This document shows positions 7,281 through 16,800 of a stretch of 19,809 nucleotides of DNA, piece after piece. This DNA is from Bacteroidales bacterium UBA4866 (lineage in GTDB: Bacteria > Bacteroidota > Bacteroidia > Bacteroidales > P3). The stretch covers positions 1 through 19,809 of the forward strand of contig DHDW01000041.1 in the NCBI GenBank assembly GCA_002399565.1. Direction: 5' to 3'. Made by a program: the position numbers and the translations under genes. A model generated the notes under the pieces. The model searched no databases. It was not told the origin of the DNA and was given only the letters and a program-made list of their open reading frames with translations. Within the stretch, counting starts at the first letter, position 1; each line of letters opens with the position of its first letter.

Positions 7281-8066
7281 ATGAAGAGGATAATTAAGTT
7301 CTTCCTTAGGAATATACCACGAAAATACTTACAAAAAGTGGTCTATTTTGCAACAAACAGCATAAAGGTTTTTTATCTTGGGAATAAAGTTGAGTGTTCT
7401 GTATGCAAAAATCATTATAGGAAGTTCCTCCCTTATGGATATGTTCACTCAAGAGAAAATGCACTTTGCCCAAACTGTTTGGCTTTGGAGCGTCATCGTT
7501 TGTTATGGTTATACCTTAAGGAGAGAACAGATATTTTTAAAAAAGATATTTCATTCCTACATATAGCTCCTGAACTTTGTTTTATTGAGAGTTTCCGTAA
7601 ACAAAAGAATATTAAATACACCACTGCCGATTTGGAATCGCCTTGGGCTGATATTCATTTGAATGTGGAGGATATGCCTTTAGAAGACGAAAGTTATGAC
7701 TTTGTTATGGCTAATCATATATTGGAACATGTAGATAATCTGGATAAGGCTTTAAGCGAGATATACAGAGTATTGAAAAAAGGAGGATTTGCAATTTTAC
7801 TGTCTCCAATAAATTCAAAAAGAGAAACTACATACGAGGACAAAACCATAACCGATCCTTTTGAAAGAGAAAAACATTTTGGACAAAAGGACCATGTTCG
7901 TGAGTTTGGATTGGATTATGCCTCTGTTCTTAAAAAAGAAGGCATTGAAATTGTTGAGGATAGATTTATTGAAACTCTTGATAGGAAGAAAGTAATCCGT
8001 TACGCTTTAGCAAATCCTGATTGCTTAACAATTGAGAATTATATCTTTGTTGCGAAAAAATTATAA
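7281..8066 (+). CDS. Zinc-ribbon class I SAM-dependent methyltransferase
   Basis: A 261-residue protein from the ATG at 7281; the frame is open from ATG 7188, which would add 31 Lys-rich residues. I chose 7281 because a -7 promoter box lies between the two starts, and because MKRIIKFFLRNIPRKY reads like the natural N-terminus. An N-terminal zinc-ribbon-like set of cysteines (CSVC and CPNC, about 24 residues apart) precedes a Rossmann methyltransferase. FLHIAPE is the motif I region, EDMPLEDESYDFVMANHILEHV is the acidic motif II/III of Methyltransf_11 proteins, and 'YRVLKKGGFAIL' follows. It is first in the glycan operon, so its substrate is probably a sugar or glycan intermediate, but that is inferred from context. 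Confidence 0.8.
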   Translation: MKRIIKFFLRNIPRKYLQKVVYFATNSIKVFYLGNKVECSVCKNHYRKFLPYGYVHSRENALCPNCLALERHRLLWLYLKERTDIFKKDISFLHIAPELCFIESFRKQKNIKYTTADLESPWADIHLNVEDMPLEDESYDFVMANHILEHVDNLDKALSEIYRVLKKGGFAILLSPINSKRETTYEDKTITDPFEREKHFGQKDHVREFGLDYASVLKKEGIEIVEDRFIETLDRKKVIRYALANPDCLTIENYIFVAKKL

Positions 8067-8083
8067 TTAAGAGAGATAAGGAA

Positions 8084-9226
8084 ATGAGAATAACATTAAT
8101 TGGTCCTGCACATCCATATAGAGGTGGACAAGCTTTGGTTGAGGCTTATTTACATAAAACTATTTCTGAAATTGGATACGATACAAATACTATATCATAC
8201 AAGCTCCTATATCCTTCTATTTTATTTCCTGGCAAAACTCAATACGATAACTCAAAGCTAATCCCTTTTGAACATAAAAATAAAATAAAAAGGATAATCA
8301 ACTCCATTAATCCAATTTCATGGTACAAAACCTTTAAGGAGATAAAGAAAGAGAAATCCGATTTAATTATAATTGTTTGGTGGATGCCTTTCTTTGGTCC
8401 TGCATTAGGAACAATAGCTTATTTGATTAAGAAGAAGTTGAAAAAAACCAAAGTATGTTTTTTGGTTGAGAATTACACATCTCATGAAGGTTGGTGGTTT
8501 GATAGATTTTTTTGTAAGCAGACCCTGAAATATGCAGACAGTTTTATTTGTGAATCTAATTACATAAACAAACAAATTAAGGTTGATTTCCCAAACACTC
8601 CAATTTACGAAACCACACTATCTATTTACGATTGTTATAACTTGAATAAGTTTTCAAAGGAGTCAGCAAGAGAATTTTTAGGAATTAAAACAAAGAATGT
8701 TGTTCTTTTCTTTGGAATGATTCGTCCTTACAAAGGGTTGGATAAATTAATTGAAAGCTTTAAACACTTACTGGAAAAGAATCCTGATACTACTCTGTTA
8801 ATTGTTGGGGAATGCTACGAGGATATTAAGAAATACGAAAAGATAATTTCTCAAAATGGAATTGGGGATAAAACAATTATGGTGAATAATTTTATTGACA
8901 ATGAAGATATTGAGCCTTATTTTAAGGCATCCGACTTGGTTGCAATGCCTTATTATTCAGGAACACAAAGCGGAATTTTAATGATGGCTTATGGATTTAA
9001 TATTCCTGTTGTTGTTACCGATGTTGGAGGAATTTCAGAGCTTGTTAAGGATAAAGAAACTGGAATAATTGTTAAGGATAATAAAGTTGAGAATTTCCTT
9101 CCTGCAATGGAAGAGATTTTGACAAATAAAGATATAATCCCATATTCTGAAAATATCTCTTCATTTGTTTATGGATTGGGCTATCAGAATTTAAAGAATA
9201 TATTATCTCAAATATTGGAGAAATAA
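8084..9226 (+). CDS. Glycosyltransferase family 4 protein
   Basis: A 380-residue GT-B fold enzyme expected at the cytoplasmic face of the inner membrane. The N-terminal domain begins ITLIGPAHPYRGGQ, with the nucleotide/acceptor-side glycine loop typical of GT4. The C-terminal domain has VVLFFGMIRPYKGLDKLIESF (about 205-225), then YYSGTQSGILMMAYG (290-304) and PVVVTDVGGISELV, which form the sugar-nucleotide pocket. A hydrophobic stretch near 95-115 may be membrane associated. Gaps of 17 nt upstream and 4 nt downstream place it firmly in the operon. The donor sugar cannot be read from sequence; GDP-heptose from the adjacent hdd genes is possible. Confidence 0.85.
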   Translation: MRITLIGPAHPYRGGQALVEAYLHKTISEIGYDTNTISYKLLYPSILFPGKTQYDNSKLIPFEHKNKIKRIINSINPISWYKTFKEIKKEKSDLIIIVWWMPFFGPALGTIAYLIKKKLKKTKVCFLVENYTSHEGWWFDRFFCKQTLKYADSFICESNYINKQIKVDFPNTPIYETTLSIYDCYNLNKFSKESAREFLGIKTKNVVLFFGMIRPYKGLDKLIESFKHLLEKNPDTTLLIVGECYEDIKKYEKIISQNGIGDKTIMVNNFIDNEDIEPYFKASDLVAMPYYSGTQSGILMMAYGFNIPVVVTDVGGISELVKDKETGIIVKDNKVENFLPAMEEILTNKDIIPYSENISSFVYGLGYQNLKNILSQILEK

Positions 9227-9230
9227 AATA

Positions 9231-10133
9231 ATGAAGAACATTCTAATAATTAAAACTGCTGCAACTGGCGACGTAGTACGTACAACAACTCTTCTACATT
9301 GTTTTAAAGAAGATAAGGTTTGGTGGATTACTTCAAGAATTAATGTTGATATCTTGCCTAAAGAGCAAGAATGCCTTAAACATATTATTCCTATTGAGGA
9401 TATATCTTCTTTTAACTTGATTAATGAGGTCATCTTCGATTTAGTTCTTTCATTGGATGATGACAAAGATAGTATAGATATAATAGATAAGATTAAATAT
9501 CATAAACTAACTGGAGCATATAGAGATAAAGAAACAAATAAAATAACCTATACTCCTGATTCATCGCACTGGTTCGATTTGAGTTTGATTTCTCATTTTT
9601 CTAAAGAGGAAGCCGACAAAAGGAAGTTTGAAGGTACATTGAGTGTTCAAGCTCACCTCTTTAAAATGATAGGCGAGACTTTTACTAATCAAGAATATCT
9701 TATTTATGAAGGAGTTAAACCAAATCCAAACAAAAAATTAATTGGTATAGAAGCACGTTCAGGAGAGAGATGGCCAACAAAACGTTGGAATGGATTTGAG
9801 GAATTTGCTGTAAAACTAAAGAAAGAAGGATTTGAGGTTGTTTTCTTTGAACAAAGAGATAATATTCATGACTATATTAAAGATATTTCAATGTGTGGAT
9901 GTGTAATTTGTGGAGATACTTTAGGAATGCACTTAGCCTTAGCTCTTAAAATTCCAACAATAGCTCTATTTACTTGTACGAGTGCAAATGAAATACATGA
10001 TTACTCTATTATGGAAAAAGTTGTTTCTCCATATTTATGGGATGCTTTTTTCAAAACCACTTATGTCGCTAAAGCAGTTGAGGCAATAACTCAAGAAATG
10101 GTTTGGGAAGCTTTTAAAAGAATATATAAATAA
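9231..10133 (+). CDS. Glycosyltransferase family 9 (heptosyltransferase-like)
   Basis: A 300-residue GT9 protein. The N-terminus IIKTAATGDVVRTTTLL is the family signature around the GDV loop (residues 13-15). The C-terminal signature CGDTLGMHLALALKIPTI has Asp229 and His234, corresponding to the conserved D-x-x-x-x-H region of heptosyltransferases, followed by ALF. It is shorter than WaaC/WaaF (about 320-350). Being 4 nt before hddA, it is the likeliest user of GDP-D-glycero-alpha-D-manno-heptose made by the next genes; enterobacterial heptosyltransferases use ADP-heptose, so the donor here is an inference. Confidence 0.85.
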   Translation: MKNILIIKTAATGDVVRTTTLLHCFKEDKVWWITSRINVDILPKEQECLKHIIPIEDISSFNLINEVIFDLVLSLDDDKDSIDIIDKIKYHKLTGAYRDKETNKITYTPDSSHWFDLSLISHFSKEEADKRKFEGTLSVQAHLFKMIGETFTNQEYLIYEGVKPNPNKKLIGIEARSGERWPTKRWNGFEEFAVKLKKEGFEVVFFEQRDNIHDYIKDISMCGCVICGDTLGMHLALALKIPTIALFTCTSANEIHDYSIMEKVVSPYLWDAFFKTTYVAKAVEAITQEMVWEAFKRIYK

Positions 10134-10137
10134 TAAT

Positions 10138-11163
10138 ATGATAATTAGGTCTAAGGCTCCCTTGAGATTGGGATTGGCAGGAGGAGGAACAGATGTTTCA
10201 CCATTCTCCGATATTTATGGAGGAAGCATTCTTAATGCAACAACATCTCTTTACGCCTATTGCGACATTATTCCAACTAATAATGGAGAAATAAACTTCT
10301 ATCTTCAAGACAAGAATATCAGATACACCTATAAAAGCCAAAAAGAACTCCCCATTAATGGAGAAATTGACCTTCTGAAAGCAATTTATAATCGTATTAT
10401 TAAAGACTTTGAGCTGGATGCTCTTTCTTTCGATATTCATACCTTTGTTGATGCTCCTGCCGGTTCAGGCTTAGGAACTTCATCAACTTTGGTAGTTACT
10501 ATTATTGGAGCTTTCAGTGAATGGTTGGGCTTGCCTTTGGGAGAATATGATATTGCAAACTTAGCATATAGCATAGAAAGAGAAGACTTAAAGCTTGCAG
10601 GAGGCAAACAAGACCAATATGCAGCAACCTTTGGTGGATTTAACTTTATGGAGTTTTTTGCTGAAGGGAAAGTGATTGTTAATCCTTTAAGGGTTAGAGA
10701 AGAAACTTTAAATGAACTATCAAGAAACATTGTTTTATATTACACAGAAACCTCTCGCAACTCTTCCGATATTATTCAATTGCAACAAAAGAATGTTACC
10801 CAAAAGAATGTACAAAGCATTGAAGCTATGCACAAACTAAAAGAGCAAGCTATAATGATGAAAGAAGCTTTATTGAAGAATGATTTGGATGAGATAGGTA
10901 ATATTTTGAATATTGGATGGGAATATAAGAAACAAATGGCTAAAGGTATAACAACCCAACTATTTGAAGATGTTTATGCTTCTGCCCTTAAGGCTGGAGC
11001 AATTGGAGGCAAGATTTCTGGAGCAGGTGGTGGTGGTTATATATTCTTTTACTGCCCACAAAACACAAGATATAATGTTATTGAAGCTCTAAATAAGTTT
11101 GGTGGGAAGGTAAGGAGATTTGAATTTACCTTGTCGGGGCTTAAAACTTGGAAGATAGAATAA
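10138..11163 (+). CDS. hddA: D-glycero-alpha-D-manno-heptose 7-phosphate kinase
   Basis: A 341-residue GHMP-superfamily kinase that phosphorylates D-glycero-D-manno-heptose 7-phosphate at C1 (alpha) on the way to GDP-heptose. Motifs: RSKAPLRLGLAGGGTDV at 4-20 (the GGGTD form typical of HddA), the ATP loop DAPAGSGLGTSST at 105-117, and the C-terminal GKISGAGGGGY near 291-301. Length is normal. It is followed by hddC, whose likely ATG overlaps the stop codon (TAATG). A fucose/galactokinase-type alternative is less likely, given the sequence and the hddC neighbour. Confidence 0.87.
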   Translation: MIIRSKAPLRLGLAGGGTDVSPFSDIYGGSILNATTSLYAYCDIIPTNNGEINFYLQDKNIRYTYKSQKELPINGEIDLLKAIYNRIIKDFELDALSFDIHTFVDAPAGSGLGTSSTLVVTIIGAFSEWLGLPLGEYDIANLAYSIEREDLKLAGGKQDQYAATFGGFNFMEFFAEGKVIVNPLRVREETLNELSRNIVLYYTETSRNSSDIIQLQQKNVTQKNVQSIEAMHKLKEQAIMMKEALLKNDLDEIGNILNIGWEYKKQMAKGITTQLFEDVYASALKAGAIGGKISGAGGGGYIFFYCPQNTRYNVIEALNKFGGKVRRFEFTLSGLKTWKIE

Positions 11164-11867
11164 TGATGATTAAAGAAGCAATAATTTTGGCAGGTGGACA
11201 AGGAAAAAGGCTGAAGAGTGTTGTTTCCGATATTCCCAAGCCATTAGCTCCAATAAACAATATACCTTTTCTAACCTATCTAATTCTCTTTCTAAAGCAA
11301 AAAGGGATAAAGCATATTGTTCTTTCCGTTGGCTATCGTTGGGAGATGATTAAAGAAATATATGGCAATAGCTTTGAGAAAGTAGAGATATCCTATGCCA
11401 TTGAACAAACTCCACTTGGAACAGGAGGAGGAATTGCTTTGGCAATGGAGAAAACCAAAGAAGAAGATGTATTAATTCTTAATGGCGATTCTTTTATTGA
11501 CTTTGACCTAAAGGCTTTTTATGAATTTCACAAATCTAAAAACTCAACAATTAGTTTTGTGCTGAAAGAGATGATAGATTTTGAAAGATATGGCAGTGTT
11601 GAGCTAAAGGATAATAAAATCACTGCTTTTTGTGAGAAGAGATTTATGAAAAAGGGATTAATTAATGCAGGAGTATATTTAACAAAAAGAGATATATTTG
11701 AAGGATTAAACCTTGGAGATAAATTCTCATTTGAACAAGACTATTTAGAAAAGCAAGTAATGCAAGGACTATTCTTTGGCTACACAACAAAAGGTTATTT
11801 TATAGATATTGGCATACCAGAAGATTATAATAAGGCACAAATAGATTTTAAAGAAATATGGAAATAA
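11163..11867 (+). CDS. hddC: D-glycero-alpha-D-manno-heptose 1-phosphate guanylyltransferase
   Basis: A sugar-nucleotide transferase of about 234 residues. The signature AIILAGGQGKRL is followed by 'SDIPKPLAPINNIPFLTYLI' features, GTGGGIALAM and the metal-binding LNGDSFIDFD. It would form GDP-D-glycero-alpha-D-manno-heptose from the 1-phosphate and GTP. The frame is open from an ATG at 11148, but the ATGATG at 11163/11166 overlaps the hddA stop and sits directly before the nucleotide-binding strand, so I use 11163. A general mannose/glucose-1-phosphate nucleotidyltransferase is possible on sequence alone; pairing with hddA supports HddC. Confidence 0.83.
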   Translation: MMIKEAIILAGGQGKRLKSVVSDIPKPLAPINNIPFLTYLILFLKQKGIKHIVLSVGYRWEMIKEIYGNSFEKVEISYAIEQTPLGTGGGIALAMEKTKEEDVLILNGDSFIDFDLKAFYEFHKSKNSTISFVLKEMIDFERYGSVELKDNKITAFCEKRFMKKGLINAGVYLTKRDIFEGLNLGDKFSFEQDYLEKQVMQGLFFGYTTKGYFIDIGIPEDYNKAQIDFKEIWK

Positions 11868-12241
11868 ATATTCCTCAAGGACAAAAAGGAGAAAAAGAGA
11901 CTTTGGTTAATGAAACAAATACAGCTAAGGCTTATGGCTCTGGGCTTATTGATGTTTTTGCAACTCCAGCAATGATAGCACTAATGGAAAATACAGCCCA
12001 TAGCAGCATTCAAGACTTTCTGCCACAAGGGATGGTTACTGTTGGGATTGAAATTAATGTAAAGCATATTAAGGCAACCCCAATAGGTAAAACAGTCAAA
12101 TGCAATTCTTATCTTGAAAAAGTTGATGGTAAAAGATTATACTTCACAATAGAAGCCTTCGACCAAGAAGGAAAGATTGGAGAGGCTAATCATATTAGAT
12201 ATATAGTAGATGCTCTTAAGTTTGTTGAAAAGCTTAAATAG
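11858..12241 (+). CDS. Hotdog-fold acyl-CoA thioesterase, FlK-like
   Basis: A 127-residue single hotdog-domain protein. Thr36 (in FATPAM), Glu44 (in ALMENTAH) and His70 (in INVKHI) have the same spacing (8 and 26 residues) as the catalytic Thr42, Glu50 and His76 of fluoroacetyl-CoA thioesterase FlK. The pattern 'GSGLIDVFATPAMIALMENTA' is typical of this broad family, most of whose members are not fluoroacetate enzymes, so the substrate is unknown. It overlaps hddC by 10 nt and is co-translated with the heptose genes; a housekeeping role in clearing acyl-CoA esters, or a link to acylation of the glycan, are both possible. Confidence 0.8.
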   Translation: MEINIPQGQKGEKETLVNETNTAKAYGSGLIDVFATPAMIALMENTAHSSIQDFLPQGMVTVGIEINVKHIKATPIGKTVKCNSYLEKVDGKRLYFTIEAFDQEGKIGEANHIRYIVDALKFVEKLK

Positions 12242-12299
12242 GTATTAGGATTAAATTGATATTGAGGGCGTTTGTCCTTATTAAAAAAAAGAAAGAAAA

Positions 12300-13496
12300 A
12301 TGGAACAGAAAGATTTTAAAATGGTAGCTAAAACAATGTACGGATTGGAAGGTGTTTTAGCAAATGAATTAGAGGCTTTAGGAGCAAAGAATGTTGAGAA
12401 ACTTAACAGAGCAGTGAGTTTTGAGGGAGATATGAATATGCTATATAAGGCAAACTATCAGTTGAGAACAGCAATAACAATACTTAAGCCTATTTATTCA
12501 TTTGAAGCAAACAGCGATAAAGAGCTTTACGACAATATCTATAAATTTAAATGGGAGAAATTGCTTAATGCCGATGGAGTACTTTCCATTGAACCATCTG
12601 TTTATAGTAGCATATTTACACATTCACTCTATGCATCACAAAAAACCAAAGACGCCATTTGCGACAGATTTAGAAGAATGTTTAATCAAAGACCAACCCT
12701 AACAAAAGAAAACCCAGACCTAATACTCAATCTACATATAAACGAAAATCAAGTAACCGTTTCACTAAATAGTAGTGGAGATAGCCTACACAGAAGAAAC
12801 TACCGTCTAAGAGCAGAAATGGCACCAATCAATGAAGTGCTTGCAGCAGGACTAATACAACTATCAGGATGGAAAAGAGATTGCAATTTCTTTGACCCAA
12901 TGTGTGGCTCTGGAACAATGGTAATTGAAGCAGCTATGTTTGCTTATAACATCCCAGCACAATACTATAGATATGATTTTGCCTTTAAAAAATGGGCAGA
13001 CTTCTCAATGCCAGAATTTAGAAGAGTTAGAGATGAAGCCGATAAAGGAATAACAGAATTTGACTATGAAATTTGGGGTTCAGACATCTCAGGCTCAGCC
13101 ATCAAAACAGCCACAGAGAACATCAACAATGCCAAACTGCATAAAGACATTGAACTTTTCCGTGCCGACATTCAGGAACAAAACCCACCAGAGGGCAAAA
13201 CCCTAATCATAATGAACCCTCCATACGGACAAAGAATAGAAACCGATGACTTGTTCAACCTCTATGACATAATAGGAAGAGTATTCAAAAACAAATACTC
13301 GGGAAACACAGCTTGGATAATAAGTTCCGATATGGAAGCCTTCAAATACGTTGCCCTACGCCCATCCCAAAAAATAACCGTATATAACTCAAACTTAGAA
13401 TGTAAGTTCTGTAAATACGATATCTATGATGGAAGCAAAAAAGCGAAGAAACAACAAGGAAATCAAGAAGAGCAAGAACAAGAAAATCAAGACTAA
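12300..13496 (+). CDS. THUMP-domain class I rRNA methyltransferase (RlmL/YpsC-like)
   Basis: A 398-residue SAM-dependent RNA N2-guanine methyltransferase-like protein. The N-terminal half (about 5-160) is a ferredoxin-like plus THUMP RNA-binding region. RRNYRLRAEMAPINEVLAAGL (165-185) is typical of the RlmL N-half/YpsC/Trm14 group. The catalytic domain has motif I DPMCGSGTMVIEAA (199-212) and motif IV NPPYG (306-310), the hallmark of base-amino methylation. A Gln/Glu-rich tail (about 382-398) is probably disordered. It lacks the second methyltransferase domain of E. coli RlmL. The start is preceded by an A-rich leader. The coding style becomes noticeably C-rich in the second half. The stop interleaves with that of the convergent small gene. 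Confidence 0.85.
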   Translation: MEQKDFKMVAKTMYGLEGVLANELEALGAKNVEKLNRAVSFEGDMNMLYKANYQLRTAITILKPIYSFEANSDKELYDNIYKFKWEKLLNADGVLSIEPSVYSSIFTHSLYASQKTKDAICDRFRRMFNQRPTLTKENPDLILNLHINENQVTVSLNSSGDSLHRRNYRLRAEMAPINEVLAAGLIQLSGWKRDCNFFDPMCGSGTMVIEAAMFAYNIPAQYYRYDFAFKKWADFSMPEFRRVRDEADKGITEFDYEIWGSDISGSAIKTATENINNAKLHKDIELFRADIQEQNPPEGKTLIIMNPPYGQRIETDDLFNLYDIIGRVFKNKYSGNTAWIISSDMEAFKYVALRPSQKITVYNSNLECKFCKYDIYDGSKKAKKQQGNQEEQEQENQD

Positions 13497-13711
13497 CTCC
13501 TATCCTCTTCTCTACTTTGATAAACCTTTATAGAAGTGTAGATAGAACCTAAAGCTAAAAGCAATCCAGTACCTGTTCCAATTGGAGCCCCTTGAGTTGG
13601 AGAAGTGTTAACATTATTCCCATGAGTTTGAGGAGGAGTTGGTTGAGAAAAGGAATTTAAGGAAATTGAAAGAAGGATTGAAATGAGGATTATTTTAAGT
13701 TTTGGATTCAT
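13493..13711 (-). CDS. Small secreted protein with short C-terminal sorting-like segment
   Basis: A 72-residue protein. Residues 1-22 form a signal peptide ending in FSQ. A Pro/Thr/Asn/Gln-rich linker (23-42) follows, then GAPIGTGTGLLLALG (41-55), a hydrophobic helix, and a short charged tail ending SREEDRS. This layout resembles the short Bacteroidota proteins with a 'PID-CTERM'-type sorting segment (PIDxG followed by a hydrophobic helix), with Gly in place of Asp. Function not known. It lies 93 nt downstream of the T9SS cargo gene on the same strand and may be co-transcribed. Its stop overlaps the rRNA methyltransferase stop by 4 nt. Confidence 0.65.
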   Translation of the reverse strand: MNPKLKIILISILLSISLNSFSQPTPPQTHGNNVNTSPTQGAPIGTGTGLLLALGSIYTSIKVYQSREEDRS

Positions 13712-13804
13712 AGGAAATACATTTTAGGTTATGGATTTATGACTTAATTTTTACAATCTTATTTATGCTGTATATTTTGATTATTAAACTTTAGTATTTT
13801 TATA

Positions 13805-16800
13805 TTAGAGGTTGATAATTTTTCTAATGTAAGTGTTATTTTGTGTTTGTATTTTTAAAAGGAATACTCCTTTTTGAGTTATTTTTATTGAATTGGAGTT
13901 GAAGCTTTTATTTATTCTTTGACCTTTCAAGTTAGATAATTCAAGACTCAATATCTTAGAGGAAGTAAAAACATACACCTCATCATCATATTGTTGAAGA
14001 GATATATTATCTTCTTTAGTTTGTATTTCTTCATCTGATAATTGGTTTCTGTAGATTTTGAGTTGAAATTTATCTTCAGAATTTACTACATTAGAATAGA
14101 AACTATAAACACTATCTGTTTTAAAATTTATTAGTTCTATATTAGAGACCTTGTCAAAAAGAGAAATCTTATGATATTGGTCAATGGAATCAAAGTTTAA
14201 TCTAATATTATAGTTATTCGCTGTTTTTGCAACAAATCCAATATCCAAAATCAAACTATCTTCAATTTGAGGAATTGAGTTTAAAGAGAATTTATCATTC
14301 CCATATTTAGAAAAAATTTCGGGACTTTGAGACCAACCACTTAGTTTTCTATTGTCATAATTAATATCATATCCTAAACTTGCACTATCCGTAATTATAA
14401 TATAAGTCTTGTCATTTCCATCAGAGGAAGATACATTTAGGTTAATAACAGAGAAATCTTCAATATTTTTTGATTCAGAAGCAGTTCTATTTATTGTTAA
14501 GGAGTTATTTAAATTACCAACTTGAACCATAAAGCCTGCAAAAGGAGGGATAGAATCAGTTGGGAGCAATGCAAAGTAATTTGAGGTATTATTATCTAAT
14601 AATGAAGGAAGGGAAACGTTTGTCCTTTGAAGTTGATTTAATTTAACGTAAAAAGGATATGGATTGCTGCATAAATGCCAACCTCTTTGAGTGTTTGGAG
14701 TGGATAAGGAGGCATTGCTTAAAAGCGAATATGAACTTTCATTATTTAATTCTCCGTAAAATTTCAATGATTTATCATTTTCATAACTAACTAAATATCC
14801 TCTTCCATCTACAAAGAAATCATCTGTATTTGAGGCATCCTGCCAATTCATCCATATACCTTCATCTCCATAATCTTCCTTCCAATAATATAAATCATCA
14901 TTAGCGGATATATTAAAAAAGACATTCCCAATAGAGTCTTGTGTGCTTGAAGTAGTTTTAATTGGCAAACCGTATAAATTCCAACCATTATCATTTGCAG
15001 TATACCCTTTAAAATAAGACTCAACAATGGTTTTATTCCATACATTCAAGTTCCCATTATTAATAAATGATGCTTTTTTTTGATTTAGAGTGTCTTTAAT
15101 AATCAGATTATAACATTCTGCATTAGTTCCATTATCAATTCTTAAGGTTTGATTATTAAGGATAATGGCATTATCAATTTTTGTTGGCTTTCTCTTAGAC
15201 CAATTTGCATCATTCCAAGAGCCATTAGTTAGTCTTTGAGAATTAACACCTGTTTGAAATAAAATACTATTTGAATACACACTATCATTTCCATTAATAA
15301 ATAATAATGTAGCCTCATAATAAGTATCCTCTTCAAGATTTTCCATAATAAAAGAAGTGTCTGTATTGGATATATTCTCAATTTTTGCCAAACTATCAAC
15401 ATTACCATACGCATTACTCATAGTATGCTTTCCAAAATCAGCAAAATTATTTGCATTAGTATTTCCCACACTTCCTATCTGTGTCCACTGCGAATTTAGT
15501 GTTGGGAAACCACTTGTAGGATTAACCTTCACTCCTCTACTAACATTTGATTTACGCCTTAATGTAGTTTTATTTGTACTAATTGTTGGATTATCTTGAT
15601 TAGGATAACACCATCCTTTCGTACCTGGATTCTCCCCTAAACACCCAAATATATCAACATATTCTCCATTTTTCATTAATGCTATAGCATCATCACCTGT
15701 ATATACAAAATAACCTTTTAATATAGTATCTTTACAAAAAGCTCCTTCGTTTGAAACATTAATACTCTTTAATGATTCCATAACAACAAAACATTTATTA
15801 GGTTTTATCGTATCTAGAGATGATAATGGATAAATTCTTGCATTTCCAGTAGCTAAATGATATTTTATTGAATAATCTCCCAAACAAATATCTCTTCCTG
15901 TTCCATTATATATTTCAATAGCTCTATCAGATGTCCCTGCAGTAGTATATTCGGAAATAAATAAATCATCTGCAAAAACATTTGCTCCATTGGATTTCTT
16001 TTTCAGAATAACTTTTCTATTTGAATTTGTATCTGTTGAAGAAAAATTAAGTTTTGCAGAATTTGGAGAAATATCTCTTACATTATTAATTGTGGATTGA
16101 TTAAGAGTTGTAAAAGAAATAGTATCTGTTCTCCCCTCAATAAAGCAATGATAGATAGTATTAGGTTTTAAAGATGATATTTGTAATGAGCTTAAATTAG
16201 TAGTAAAAGGAGAAGAAGGAATTGGAGTTTTTGTAATATATGTATAAGAAACGGATAAATCATCGATAATTAAATTTTGAGAAGTATTTGAATAAAATTT
16301 TATCTTACAATTTGAATTTCCACTTGAAAAAATGGTATCATAAATTTTAGAAGAGTTTTTATTAACTGAAACCGTAGAAGAATTAGAAGGAAAATTTCCT
16401 AAACTATCGGATTGATATATACTTAAATAATTTACACTTGAAGTAGAAGTATTTTTAATTGAAAACCTTAATTTATAATTACCTTCTGATTTAGATAAAT
16501 TCAAGAAAGGAGTAATCAAACCTCCATATAAACCAAAAGAACAACTATCACCATTAGTATTATAAAAATTACGTCCCTGAAAACCTATATTATTGGTATA
16601 GGAAGAAGGCAAATTAAAATATGCCAAATAAGCACTATAAAGATTACCAATGTCTGTAATAGGAAAACGAGAAAAATTTTCAAAAAGGACAATTGTGTCT
16701 TCAGAAGATTTAGAAAAAACATGTATATTCAAATTCTCACCTTCTGAATTAGGAAAAGAAATTAAAGTAGAGTTATGAGTTGTGTTTGTTGATGTTAAGC

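Noticed and set aside
11148..11163. Earlier start codon for hddC at 11148
   Set aside because: The ATG at 11163 overlaps the hddA stop and lies directly before the nucleotide-binding strand, as in homologues; the extra five residues have no support.
12265..12278. Hairpin AGGGC/GTCCT as a terminator of the glycan operon
   Set aside because: Short stem with a G-T pair and followed by TTATTAAA rather than a T-run; it may equally lie in the leader of the next gene.
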